Origin: Desertimonas sp963733085
GTDB taxonomy: Bacteria; Actinomycetota; Acidimicrobiia; Acidimicrobiales; Ilumatobacteraceae
Length of the DNA stretch: 64,000 nt
Direction of reading: 5' to 3'
Assembly (NCBI GenBank): GCA_963733085.1
Contig: CAVTBY010000008.1
Span: 62,001-126,000 of the forward strand
Shown here: positions 35,066 to 43,786 of the stretch, in pieces
Layout of the letters: each line of letters opens with the position of its first letter
How positions within the stretch are numbered: position 1 is the first letter of the stretch
The notes under the pieces: model-generated
What the model saw: the letters and a program-made list of their open reading frames with translations, nothing else
What the model was told of the DNA's origin: nothing
The model's database searches: none
Position numbers and translations under genes: made by a program

Positions 35066-35091
35066 CAGGTGCTCACGATCGCGAGCACCTG
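35066..35091. terminator. Hairpin between convergent genes
   Basis: CAGGTGCTC (35066-35074) and GAGCACCTG (35083-35091), 9-bp perfect arms, 8-base loop, with further pairing of GGTCAG-like flanks. It lies in the 165-bp space between the small gene (ends 35010) and the serine hydrolase (ends 35176). Confidence 0.6.
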
Positions 35092-35175
35092 CGGTCTGAC
35101 CGCCCTCGAATCGCGCCCCGAACTCGACCAAATCTCGGCGTTCGGTATCGGGGCACTGTCGACCGCGTACGAGCT

Positions 35176-35976
35176 TCAGTGGCGGTACGCCAGTGAGGTC
35201 GCCAGGGCGCCGATCGCCTTGAGCGCCTCCTCGGCGTCGGGCCACTCGTAGCCGCGGGTGCACACCGCAACGACGAGGGCGTCGGGCCCGGGCTCGCCGA
35301 TGAACGCAACGTCGTGGCGGATGCCGTCCACCCACCCTGACTTCGATCCGAACGGCACGCCGTCGGGCACGTGAGCCGTGAGCTGACGGTCATCCTGGCG
35401 GCCGAGCATCTGCGTCATCCAGGCGGTCCACTCAGGGCTGGCGAGTTTGCCGGTGACGATCGCGGCCATCAGCGTCGCGAGGTCGCGTGCGGTGGCGCGG
35501 TGGCTACCGCCGAGGGCCTTGGCGGCAGCGAGATCGGAGTACTTCCGCCCGAACGAGCTCGACGTCGCGCCGGCGTCGGCCAGTGCCGCGTTGGCGGCGT
35601 CGCGGCCCACCAGTTCGATCACCATGTTCGTCGCCTCGTTCGACGAGACCACGATCATCCGCTCGATCACGTCGGCCAGCGGCATCGGGGTGCCCGGCGG
35701 AGGCATGCCCTCGTCGAGGTCGTCGGGGTCGATGTGGAAGTCGGGCGCACCCGGCGCCTCGGACTGGAACGTGTCGGCGCTCGGCAGTGATGTCTCCAGC
35801 GACACCGTGCCGGCCTCCAGCGCTCGAGCCGCGGCGGCGAGGACAGCCAGCTTGACGGTCGAAGCCGCGTAGAACTCCTCGTCTGCCAGACGTTCGGCCA
35901 GTACGGCGCCAGACGCGCGGCGCACGCAGTAGGCGACGACGGGCACACCGTCGCTGTGCGTCCCTGTCTTGACCAT
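35176..35976 (-). CDS. Class A beta-lactamase-like serine hydrolase
   Basis: 266 residues. The active-site S39-T-V-K42 is in a classical position, SSN (111-113) replaces the usual SDN, and KSG (212-214) is present. The omega-loop Glu166-type motif (ExxLN) is not recognisable in the matching stretch, so efficient beta-lactam hydrolysis is doubtful; a D,D-peptidase/peptide-hydrolase role is plausible. No signal peptide is visible, which is odd for this family. The ATG shares bases with the stop of the amidotransferase gene, and both sit at the end of the oligopeptide-transporter operon. Confidence 0.85.
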   Translation of the reverse strand: MVKTGTHSDGVPVVAYCVRRASGAVLAERLADEEFYAASTVKLAVLAAAARALEAGTVSLETSLPSADTFQSEAPGAPDFHIDPDDLDEGMPPPGTPMPLADVIERMIVVSSNEATNMVIELVGRDAANAALADAGATSSSFGRKYSDLAAAKALGGSHRATARDLATLMAAIVTGKLASPEWTAWMTQMLGRQDDRQLTAHVPDGVPFGSKSGWVDGIRHDVAFIGEPGPDALVVAVCTRGYEWPDAEEALKAIGALATSLAYRH

Positions 35977-36704
35977 CAGCGGTCGGCTTCGCGGACGACT
36001 CCGGCGAAGGCTTCGATCAACGCCCGCGACTGCTCCGTGTTGACCGCCGCATCTGCCGTCGCCTTGGCGACCAGCGCCGCCCGGTCGAACCCCTCGGCAG
36101 CGAGTTTGGACTCGTCCCACTCCTCCAGTCGCGAAACGGACACCTCCGGGTGGAACTGGACCCCCCAGGCGGCCCGGCCGATCCGGAACGCCTGGACGCG
36201 ACACAGCGCCGACGTCGCCAGGTGCACCGCACCCGGCGGCAGGGCCGTGATCGAGTCGTGATGGTTCTGGATCATCCGCAGGCCGTCGTAGCCGGTGAGA
36301 CCGGCGAACAGCGAATCGTCGCTCGCTGCGTCGAGCAGGTCGACCCGGCACGAGCCGCGCTCGGTCTCCCCGGACTTCGCCGTCACCTCGCCGCCGGCGA
36401 CGTAGGCGAGCATCTGGGCGCCGAGGCAGATGCCGAGCACCGGCACGCCTGTCGCGACGGCCGCGCCGACCAAGCCTCGCTCCCATGGCAGAAACGGGTA
36501 GCGCTCGTCGTCATCGGGCATCAGGCCGCCGCCGAGCAGCACCAGCCCGTGCAGCGGCTCGCCGCGGGCTATCTGCTTACGGAGGTTCGGTCCGTCGACC
36601 ACAACGGCCTCGATCCCGTCCTCGGCGAGCCATCCGGGCAGGCGGTCCGGCCCGCTCGTTGCCGTGTGTTGAACGACGACGACGCGTGGCTGGTCGCTGT
36701 TCAC
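35976..36704 (-). CDS. Class I glutamine amidotransferase-like protein
   Basis: 242 residues. The nucleophile Cys93 sits in GICLGAQMLA and the His/Glu pair in VQFHPEVS, so the Cys-His-Glu triad is complete. It resembles GMP-synthase-type stand-alone amidotransferase domains that hydrolyse gamma-glutamyl or similar amide bonds. Start overlaps the dppF-like stop by four bases. Context with a peptide transporter and LD-carboxypeptidase suggests it trims imported gamma-linked peptides, e.g. from peptidoglycan; this is inference. Confidence 0.85.
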   Translation of the reverse strand: MNSDQPRVVVVQHTATSGPDRLPGWLAEDGIEAVVVDGPNLRKQIARGEPLHGLVLLGGGLMPDDDERYPFLPWERGLVGAAVATGVPVLGICLGAQMLAYVAGGEVTAKSGETERGSCRVDLLDAASDDSLFAGLTGYDGLRMIQNHHDSITALPPGAVHLATSALCRVQAFRIGRAAWGVQFHPEVSVSRLEEWDESKLAAEGFDRAALVAKATADAAVNTEQSRALIEAFAGVVREADR

Positions 36705-37774
36705 GACTCGATCCCGGCGGCGGTGAGGGCGGTGCGCTCGGCGTAGTGGCAGGCGGCGAGGTGCCCTGCGGCGGTGCTGTCGGTGAGCGCCGGCGACTCG
36801 GTCTTGCAGCGCAGCGGCACGCCGTCCTCAGCCGGCTCACCTCCCGCGGCGAGCTGAGCGGCGAGCCAGCACCGCGTGTGGAAGCGGCAACCCGACGGTG
36901 GGTCTGCGGGTGAGGGGATGTCGCCCTCGAGCACGATCTCCGGGCTGGCGAGGCGCGCCGCCGGGTCGGGTACCGGCACTGCGGACATCAGCGCTCTCGT
37001 GTACGGGTGAGTGGGGTCGTCGTAGACGGCGGCCGCGGTGCCGTGCTCGACGATCCTTCCGAGGTACATCACGGCGACCTCGTCGGCGATGTGTCGAACC
37101 ACGGCAAGGTCGTGGGCAATGAACAGGTACGACAATCCGAGCTCGTCCTGGAGGTCCTCGAGCAGGTTGATGACCTGGCCCTGCACGGACACGTCGAGGG
37201 CGGACACCGGCTCGTCGCACACGAGCACCTGCGGCTTGACCGCCAGCGCCCTGGCGATGCCGATGCGCTGACGCTGCCCGCCGGAGAACTGATGGGGATA
37301 GCGGTGGACGTGACCGGGGTCGAGGCCGACGAGCTCGAGCAGCTCCTTCACCGCACGGTCGCGCCCGCCCTTGGACACGGCATCGGGGTGGATGCGGAAC
37401 GGCTCGCCGACGATCTCGCCGACGCTCATCCGCGGGTTCAGCGACGTGTAGGGATCCTGGAACACGATCTGGACGCGACGGCGCAACTCGCGACGCGCCG
37501 CACGCGACATCGTGGTGACGTCGACACCATCGACCAGCACTTCGCCGCTCGTTGGTCGCTCCACGCCGACGAGCAGTCGCGCCAAGGTCGACTTGCCGGA
37601 CCCCGACTCGCCGACGAGGCCGAGCGTGCGGCCTCGCCGCAGCACGAACGACACCCCGTCGACGGCCTGCACCTGCCCGACCGTGCGGCGCAGCACCACG
37701 CCGCGGCGCACCGGGAAGACCTTGACCACGTCGTGAACCTCGAGGATCGGCTCACCGCCCGGTAGCTCAGCCAC
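36701..37774 (-). CDS. Oligopeptide/dipeptide ABC transporter ATPase (DppF/OppF type)
   Basis: 357 residues from the GTG at 37774 (GAGGAA upstream), overlapping the previous gene's stop by eight bases. Walker A GESGSGKST, signature FSGGQRQRIGIARAL, Walker B VLVCDEPVSALD and H-loop FIAHDLAVVRHIAD are intact. The C-terminal Cys-rich tail (GCRFHTRCW ... LRCKTES ... LAACHY) is typical for peptide-type importers. Works with the second ATPase and two permeases encoded upstream. Confidence 0.92.
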   Translation of the reverse strand: MAELPGGEPILEVHDVVKVFPVRRGVVLRRTVGQVQAVDGVSFVLRRGRTLGLVGESGSGKSTLARLLVGVERPTSGEVLVDGVDVTTMSRAARRELRRRVQIVFQDPYTSLNPRMSVGEIVGEPFRIHPDAVSKGGRDRAVKELLELVGLDPGHVHRYPHQFSGGQRQRIGIARALAVKPQVLVCDEPVSALDVSVQGQVINLLEDLQDELGLSYLFIAHDLAVVRHIADEVAVMYLGRIVEHGTAAAVYDDPTHPYTRALMSAVPVPDPAARLASPEIVLEGDIPSPADPPSGCRFHTRCWLAAQLAAGGEPAEDGVPLRCKTESPALTDSTAAGHLAACHYAERTALTAAGIES

Positions 37775-38802
37775 GGGCTTCCTCGAGAACCTCGGTCGCC
37801 ACGTGGCACAGGCTGGTTCGCCCGCCGGGCAGCTCGACCAACGGCGGCGGCGTCGTCCGGCACACGTCGAGCGCGGCGTCGCAGCGCGGGTGGAACGGAC
37901 AGCCGAGGGGAACCTCGCCGGGTCGCGGTGGGCGCCCTGGGATGACGTCGAGACGGCCGCCCCTCGCCTTGTCGGAACGTCGCGTCGCCGGCATCGAGGC
38001 TCGGCATCGCTCGCAGCAGCGCCCGCGTGTAGGGGTGCGCCGGGGCGGCGAAGATCTCCTCCACCGACGCTTGCTCCACGGCGTGCCCGGCGTACATCAC
38101 GGTCACGTCGTCGGCGACCGTCGCCACCACACCGAGGTCGTGAGTGATCAGCACGAGCCCCATCCGTCGTTCGGCCTGGATCTCGGCGAGCAAGCGCAAG
38201 CACCTGCGCCTGCACGGTCACGTCCAGGGCGGTCGTCGGCTCGTCGGCGATGAGTACCTCCGGGTCCATCGCCAGGGCGGCGGCGATCATCACCCGTTGG
38301 CGCATGCCACCGGAGAACTGGTGCGGGTAGTCGCGGATCCGGTCGGCAGCTCTCGGCACCTTGACGAGGTCGAGCAGCTCGATCGCTCGGCGGCGAGCCT
38401 CGCCGCGGCCGATGCCGCGCCGCACCCGCAGCACCTCGGTGAGCTGGTAGCCAACCGAGTGCACCGGGTTGAGGGCGGCGAGGGCGTCCTGGAACACCAT
38501 CGCCACGTGCTCGCCGGCGAAGGTGCGACGGGCCTTGGCCGGCAGCGCCAGCAGGTCGGTGCCGCGGAACCTGATGGCGCCTTGCGTGATCCGCGCCGTC
38601 GGGGCGAGCAGCCCCATCACCGCGAGCGAACTGACCGTCTTTCCGCAGCCCGATTCCCCGACGATGGCCAGGGTTCGCCCGGCCGTGACGGTGTAGGACA
38701 GACCGTCGACCGCGGCGACCACGCCGTCGCTCGTGTGGAACTCGACGGCGAGGTCCTCGACCTCGAGCAGCGGGAAGGTCTCCTTCCCCCTTTGACATTC
38801 AT
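37767..38802 (-). CDS. Oligopeptide/dipeptide ABC transporter ATPase (DppD/OppD type), several frameshifts
   Basis: About 345 residues when repaired, spread over three frames. The core has Walker A GESGCGKT, VFQDALAALNPVHSVGYQL, signature FSGGMRQRVMIAAAL and Walker B VLIADEPTTALD. The frame breaks near 38200, resuming with LLAEIQAERRMGLVLITHDLGVVA. A second break near 37985 leads to PLGCPFHPRCDAALDVC and the normal end at 37767. The start is also affected: a G run near 38786-38790 must gain or lose one base to join the ATG at 38802 or 38798 to FPLLEVEDLAVEFH. As given, the gene cannot encode a full ATPase. Confidence 0.82.
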
Positions 38803-39734
38803 CGCAGCCTCGGGTCGAGGGCGTCGCGCAAGGCGTCGCCGAGCACGACGAGCGAGAGCACGGTGGCAACCAGGCAACCGAGCGGGAACAGCAGCATGTA
38901 GGCGTATCCACCGGTGACCCACTCGGCGCCGTTGCTGATCATGATGCCCCAGGAGATCGCCGGTGGCCGGACGCCGATGCCGAGGAACGCCAGCACCGCT
39001 TCGGCGCCGATGATCCCGGCAATCGATGTCGGCACGAGCGCCGTCACCGGGCCGATCGCGTTCGGCAGCACGTGGCGGTACATCACGCGCAGGTCGGAGG
39101 CGCCAAGCGCTCTGGCGGCGGTCACGTAGTCGAGGCCCTTGGCCTCGAGGACACTGGCGCGCACGTAGCGGGCGTAGCCCATCCACCCGAACATGGTCAG
39201 GACAACTGCCGGCAAGAGGATGACGTTGAACGTGCCCGAGCCGACATCGACGTTGCGGAACAGGGAGAGCAGCAGGAGGGCGGCGAGCAGCAGTGGGATC
39301 ACGAGGAAGACCTCGATGGAACGCGAGATCAAGGCGTCGATCCACCCCAGGTAGTAGCCGGCGAGAAGGCCGAGGACGATGCCGATCAGCACCGACGTTC
39401 CGACGACGATCAGGGCGAGCAGCAGTGAGGGGCGGGCGCCGTACACGAGCTGGGCTTGTAGGTCGCACCCGAACGCGTCGGTGCCGAACGGGTGCGTTTC
39501 GCCGAATCCCTGGGGGTGGATCTTCGACTCGCCGATCAGGCAGCTCTGCGGGTCAGCGTCCGTGAACACCGAGGGAAAGGCGACGACGAACATGAAGAAG
39601 GCGAGGATCACCGCGGCGGCGATGGTGTCAGGGCGACGGCGCAGACTGCGCCAGGCGTCGCCGGACAACTTGCGCGACGCGACGTCCGTTACTGCGGTCG
39701 CGGTCGCCACCTCCCGTGCCGTGGCGTCAGTCAT
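38799..39734 (-). CDS. Oligopeptide/dipeptide ABC transporter permease (DppC/OppC type)
   Basis: 311 residues, six membrane helices. A cytoplasmic N-terminus with WRSLRRRPDTIAAAVIL, the periplasmic loop with FGTDAFGCDLQAQLVYGARPSL, and the EAA-loop YVTAARALGASDLRVMYRHVLPN are all diagnostic. Start overlaps the DppB stop. Forms the channel with the DppB-type subunit. Confidence 0.93.
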   Translation of the reverse strand: MTDATAREVATATAVTDVASRKLSGDAWRSLRRRPDTIAAAVILAFFMFVVAFPSVFTDADPQSCLIGESKIHPQGFGETHPFGTDAFGCDLQAQLVYGARPSLLLALIVVGTSVLIGIVLGLLAGYYLGWIDALISRSIEVFLVIPLLLAALLLLSLFRNVDVGSGTFNVILLPAVVLTMFGWMGYARYVRASVLEAKGLDYVTAARALGASDLRVMYRHVLPNAIGPVTALVPTSIAGIIGAEAVLAFLGIGVRPPAISWGIMISNGAEWVTGGYAYMLLFPLGCLVATVLSLVVLGDALRDALDPRLR

Positions 39735-40731
39735 AGCGAATCCTCGGATCCAAAGCGGCGTAGGCGATGTCGACGACGATCATCACCACCACCGTCACGA
39801 TCGACAGGATCGTCACGATGCCGACGACGAGCGCGACGTCCGACGCCCGTACCGCCTCCCACAACACTCCGCCCATGCCGTAGATGTTCATCAACCCCTC
39901 GGTGATCACGGCCCCGCCGAGCGCATCGGCGAACGTCAAGCCGACGGCGGTGACCACCGGAACCGAGGAGTTGCGCACGACGTGGTGGGTGAACACGTGT
40001 CGCTCGGGCAGACCCTTGGCCCGCGCCGTGCGCACGTGCTCGCCGCTGTAGCTCTCCAATTGGCTGGCGCGGACGAGGCGCATGAACGCCGCCGAGCCGG
40101 CCAAGCCGAGAAGGATGCCGGGCACGAGCAGCGTCGCCCACGGGTGGTCAGCGTCGAAGGATGGCCGGAACCAGAGCGCCGGCAGGCTGTCCTCGCCGAA
40201 CGTGTCCTCGGCCCAATTCGACAGCGGCACGGCGAACACATAGCGGTAGACGATCAGCATCACGAACACCGGGAGGGCGTCGATGAGGACGCTCGTCATG
40301 CGGACGCCGTGGTCGACGGCTTTGCCGCGCCACTTCGCGGCGATCGAGCCGAGCGTCATGCCGAGCACGAGCCAGGTGATCGTCACGATGCAGAACAACT
40401 TGAGCGTGTTCGGCGCCGCCGTGGCGACGATGTCGGTGACCTCCCGACCGCGCAGGTTGGTGCCGAAGTCGCCGTGGGCGTAGTCCGAAAGCCGGTCGAC
40501 GAACGGACCCAGGCACGGGTTGCCGACCTGGTCGTAGCAGGGGTCGTCGAGGCCGTAGCGCGCCTCGACGGCGGCCAGCTGCGAGGCGCTCGGGATGCGG
40601 TCGCCGAAGAACGCCAGCGCCGGGTTGCCGTTGAGTTGGATGGCGAGCGTCGTGAGCAGGTGCAGCACGAGCACCACGAGAAAGAGCGTGAGCACCGCCT
40701 GCAGACAGCGGCGAGCGATGTACCTACCCAT
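39727..40731 (-). CDS. Oligopeptide/dipeptide ABC transporter permease (DppB/OppB type)
   Basis: 334 residues. Starts MGRYIARRCLQAVLTLFLVVLVLHLL, the usual first helix, with the EAA-loop HVRTARAKGLPERHVFTHHVVRN and the last helix VTVVVMIVVDIAYAALDPRIRYD. The 5' region lacks a clear ribosome site and follows a perfect 13-bp stem-loop, so translation may depend on read-through from the binding-protein gene. Confidence 0.93.
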   Translation of the reverse strand: MGRYIARRCLQAVLTLFLVVLVLHLLTTLAIQLNGNPALAFFGDRIPSASQLAAVEARYGLDDPCYDQVGNPCLGPFVDRLSDYAHGDFGTNLRGREVTDIVATAAPNTLKLFCIVTITWLVLGMTLGSIAAKWRGKAVDHGVRMTSVLIDALPVFVMLIVYRYVFAVPLSNWAEDTFGEDSLPALWFRPSFDADHPWATLLVPGILLGLAGSAAFMRLVRASQLESYSGEHVRTARAKGLPERHVFTHHVVRNSSVPVVTAVGLTFADALGGAVITEGLMNIYGMGGVLWEAVRASDVALVVGIVTILSIVTVVVMIVVDIAYAALDPRIRYD

Positions 40732-40739
40732 CAGGAGTA

Positions 40740-40772
40740 TTCGAGCGGAAAGACAGGGCCTTTCCGCTCGAA
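40740..40772 (-). promoter_or_regulatory. Intercistronic stem-loop between binding protein and permease genes
   Basis: Perfect 13-bp arms (TTCGAGCGGAAAG at 40740-40752 and CTTTCCGCTCGAA at 40760-40772) around a 7-base loop, in the 59-bp gap between the binding-protein stop and the permease start. Probably a partial terminator or mRNA-stabilising structure that keeps binding protein in excess over permease. Confidence 0.78.
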
Positions 40773-40790
40773 CACATCGTCACTTGTGGA

Positions 40791-42428
40791 TCAGGCGTCA
40801 CTCACCTCGACCAGCCGCAACTCGGTGGCGCCACTGAACGGATCGATCACGACGTTCGACAGGCGCTCGCTGTGGTACACCGAACCGACTCCGAAACTGA
40901 GCGGCACCGTCGGGAAGTCGGCGGCGAGAATCGCCTCGGCCTCCTGGTAGTGGACGACCGCTTCCTCGAGCGTCGCCGCCGCGTCGCCTGCGGCGATGGC
41001 TGCCTCGAAGTCGGCGTTGTAGTAGCCGAAGTTGGTGTTGCCGTTCTCGGCGTCGCCCGAGGCGTACACCGGTGCCAGGTAGTTCTCATTCAGCGGGTAG
41101 TCCGGGAACCAGTTGTTCCGGAACGGGCCGGTGAAGGCGCGGTCGGAGCGGTTGGCAAAGAAGTCCGGCGTCGGGTTGAGCTCGTAGGGGATGCCGAGCG
41201 TCGCCTGGATGGAGTCGCCGATCGCCTGGAAGTACTGCTCGTTGGTCTCGTTCTGGCCAAGGCTGATGACCAGCGTCTCGCCCTCCGGCCAGCCGCCGGC
41301 CGCCTCGAGTGCGGCGACCGCAGCCTCGGGATCGAACGTGCACCACTCGCAGGTACCGGCTTCGCCGCCGGGCACGCCCCCGGGCACGACCCACGAATCG
41401 GCGGGCACTTCTTGACCCGGGAAGAGGGCGTCGATGATGCCCTGCCGGTCGATCGCCATCGAGATCGCCTTGCGGAATTCGATGTCCTGCCACGGGCCGT
41501 CGAGGTACAGCGGGAAGCCGAGGTAGGTCAGCGCGGCGCCAGGCCGCTCGACGTAGCGCGACTGCAGGTCGGCATCGGCTTCGGCGGCGGCCTGTTCGGC
41601 TGGCGGCGGGACGCTGGTGTCGAGGTCGCCGGCCAGGAAGTCGGGCCAGCTCGACGCCCCGGCGTACTCGGTCCACTCGATGCGGTCGTAGTTCGGGGTC
41701 TCGTCGAGCGTGTAGTCCGCCCACTTGCTGGCGGTCATGCTCACGCCCTGCTGCCACTCGTCGATCTGGAAGGGACCGTTGCCGATGGGTTGCACGGCGC
41801 ACGCCTCGATGTCGTCGAGGCACGCCTGGGCGATCGGGAAGAACCCGGTGTAGCCGAGCATCGTGGAGAAGCCGGCGAATGGGGCCTCGAGCGTGACCTC
41901 GAGGGTGAGGTCGTCGACGACCGTCAAGCCGGACAAGGTGTCGGCCTCCGGCTCGACGGTGACGTTGCCCTCGTCGTCGACCTCGCCCTGCATGAGGTCG
42001 TAGCCCTCGAAGCGCTCGAAGAAATAGTTGTTCGCCATCGCGTTGGGGAGGTAAGCGGCGTAGTTCCATGCCCGGGCGAATGCGTTGGCGTCGACGGGTT
42101 CGCCGTTCTGGAACGTGAGGTCCGGCTTGATCGTGATCGTCCACGTCTGGTTGTCGGCGGTCTCGATGCTCTCGGCAACGTAGGGATACGGCGCGGCAGT
42201 TTCGGAGTCGTAGCGGACCAGGCCGTCGTACACGATGTCGAGCACCCAGATGTTGTCGACTTGGTTGGAGTCCATCGGCAGCAGCGTCGGCATGTCCTGG
42301 TCGAGCGCCAGATGCAGGGTGACCGGCTCGGCCGAACTCTCGACCTCCGCAGCACCGCTCGTTCCCACGGCAGAACCCGTGATTCCCACTGTCACCGCAG
42401 CTGCGGCGATCAACCGTCTTCTCGTCAT
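40791..42428 (-). CDS. Peptide/solute-binding protein (SBP family 5)
   Basis: 545 residues from the ATG at 42428, with a G-rich ribosome site (GGGGGAG). Signal peptide MTRRRLIAAAAVTVGITGSA, no lipobox. Family-5 hallmarks: VYDGLVRYDSETAAPYPYVAESIE, ITIKPDLTFQNGEPVDANAFARAWNY, and FRKAISMAIDRQGIID. Captures a peptide-like ligand for the DppBCDF-type importer. The high acidity of the mature protein (many Glu/Asp) suits a marine or halotolerant host, though this is only suggestive. Confidence 0.93.
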   Translation of the reverse strand: MTRRRLIAAAAVTVGITGSAVGTSGAAEVESSAEPVTLHLALDQDMPTLLPMDSNQVDNIWVLDIVYDGLVRYDSETAAPYPYVAESIETADNQTWTITIKPDLTFQNGEPVDANAFARAWNYAAYLPNAMANNYFFERFEGYDLMQGEVDDEGNVTVEPEADTLSGLTVVDDLTLEVTLEAPFAGFSTMLGYTGFFPIAQACLDDIEACAVQPIGNGPFQIDEWQQGVSMTASKWADYTLDETPNYDRIEWTEYAGASSWPDFLAGDLDTSVPPPAEQAAAEADADLQSRYVERPGAALTYLGFPLYLDGPWQDIEFRKAISMAIDRQGIIDALFPGQEVPADSWVVPGGVPGGEAGTCEWCTFDPEAAVAALEAAGGWPEGETLVISLGQNETNEQYFQAIGDSIQATLGIPYELNPTPDFFANRSDRAFTGPFRNNWFPDYPLNENYLAPVYASGDAENGNTNFGYYNADFEAAIAAGDAAATLEEAVVHYQEAEAILAADFPTVPLSFGVGSVYHSERLSNVVIDPFSGATELRLVEVSDA

Positions 42429-42542
42429 TCGGCAGTCTCCCCCGATTCGTGTGGCGCTCGTCCGCCACCTGAGGGCTGGAACATAGTCGGCGCGTCCGCC
42501 GTTCAGTGAAACAAACGTGCCGAAGCTGGGCAGGATGGGTCG

Positions 42543-43481
42543 ATGACGTCGTCCTCGCCCGCCCCACTTACGGCCGGGGTGCGGCCGCGCCGGCTGAGTG
42601 AGGGCGACGTCGTCGCCCTCATCGCCCCATCGGGGCCTGTGCCGCCGGAGCAGCTGGATGCTGGCGCGGCGATCCTCCGGTCGTGGGGGTTGACGGTGCG
42701 CGAGATGCCCCACGTCCGCGACGTCCATCCCGGCCACGCCTACCTCGCTGGCTCTGACGAAGGACGTGCCGAGGACTTCGCGATCGCCTGGGCCGCGCCG
42801 GACGTGCGGGCGATCGTGTGCGCCCGCGGCGGGTACGGGGCGCAGCGGATGACCGACCTCGTCGACTGGTCCGCGCTGCGCGACGCCGAGCCGACAGTGC
42901 TCCTCGGGTACAGCGATGTCACTGCCCTGCAGGAGGCGGTGGCGGCGCGGCTCGGCGTCGTGACGCTGCACGGACCGATGTCGGCCACACGGTCGTTCCT
43001 CGGTTCTGCGGCCGCCCAGGTGCACCTGCGGACGACCTTGTTCGAGCCTGAGTCGGTGCAGGTGCTGTCGCCTCCGTCGGCGCGCCCGCTCGTGGGCGGC
43101 ACGGCGGTCGGCGTGACGACGGGCGGGTGCCTGTCGGTGCTGTCGATGTCGGTCGCTACGCCGACAGCGCTCAAGGCCCGTGGCGGAATCGTGTTGCTCG
43201 AGGACGTCAACGAGCAGGCCTACCGGATCGACTCCTACGTGACCCACCTGCGCCGGTCGGGATGGTTCGACGGCGCCGCCGGCGTCGTCCTCGGGTCGTG
43301 GGCCGACTGCGAGCCCGCCGAGCCCGTTGTCGCCGACGTGCTCGGCGATCTCGGCGTGCCGATCGTCGCCGACTTCGGGTTCGGCCACGGTGACGACCCG
43401 ATCACGATGCCGCTCGGCGTGCTCGCCGAGTTGGACGCCGACGCCGGGAAGCTGACGTTGGATCAACCGGCGCTGGCATGA
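42543..43481 (+). CDS. S66 family LD-carboxypeptidase / MccF-like peptidase
   Basis: 312 residues. Early LSEGDVVALIAPSGP, RAIVCARGGYGAQRM, the nucleophile Ser in LLGYSDVTALQEA, Glu in VLLEDVNEQAYRIDSYVTHL and His in FGFGHGDDPITMPLG: the complete Ser-Glu-His triad of the family. LdcA cleaves the terminal D-Ala from murein tetrapeptides; MccF relatives give immunity to microcin C-like peptides. Divergent from the peptide-transporter operon, 114 bp apart. Confidence 0.92.
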   Translation: MTSSSPAPLTAGVRPRRLSEGDVVALIAPSGPVPPEQLDAGAAILRSWGLTVREMPHVRDVHPGHAYLAGSDEGRAEDFAIAWAAPDVRAIVCARGGYGAQRMTDLVDWSALRDAEPTVLLGYSDVTALQEAVAARLGVVTLHGPMSATRSFLGSAAAQVHLRTTLFEPESVQVLSPPSARPLVGGTAVGVTTGGCLSVLSMSVATPTALKARGGIVLLEDVNEQAYRIDSYVTHLRRSGWFDGAAGVVLGSWADCEPAEPVVADVLGDLGVPIVADFGFGHGDDPITMPLGVLAELDADAGKLTLDQPALA

Positions 43482-43786
43482 ACGCCCGGCTGCTCTTCAC
43501 ATGTCGGCCGCTCGCCGGTCATTACGATCCGCTCGTTGCGCTGGCGGCTGGGGCTAGGGAGGCTGGTCACGTTGTGGCGTTCGCCACTGGGGAGCCTTAC
43601 GACGAGCGAGCTCGCTGCGACGGATTCGAAGCTTTCCGGGTGGGGCCGTCGGAGAGTTTCAGAGATGGATCGAAATGCTCCTGCCACACCGATCCGATCC
43701 ATGACAGCGACGCCTTGTCCTGGCGCGGCGTTGGCGACCGATGTCAAAATCTCCAGCTGGCAGGGGCGCGAGGATCCGGAACGTAG
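43478..43786 (+). pseudogene. Truncated glycosyltransferase (UGT/MGT type), N-terminal fragment
   Basis: Overlaps the peptidase stop by four bases and starts MNARLLFTCRPLAGHYDPLV, the classic beginning of GT1-type glycosyltransferases (nucleotide-sugar or macrolide type). Family similarity extends through EAGHVVAFATGEP to about residue 62 (43663); after that the sequence is unrelated and runs antisense into the TPR gene. The other ~340 residues are missing, so this is a remnant left by a deletion, rearrangement or misassembly. Confidence 0.75.

Noticed and set aside
35977..36486. Extension of the beta-lactamase-like protein to 36486
   Set aside because: It overlaps the amidotransferase gene in another frame and is Arg/Gly-rich; the ATG at 35976 gives a normal class A length.
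39379..40950. 523-codon plus-strand open frame
   Set aside because: Antisense to the two Dpp permeases; composition is His/Asp/Arg-rich and without any fold signal.
42429..43466. N-terminal extension of the peptide-binding protein to 43466
   Set aside because: This part is antisense to the LD-carboxypeptidase gene; a signal peptide and ribosome site fix the start at 42428.
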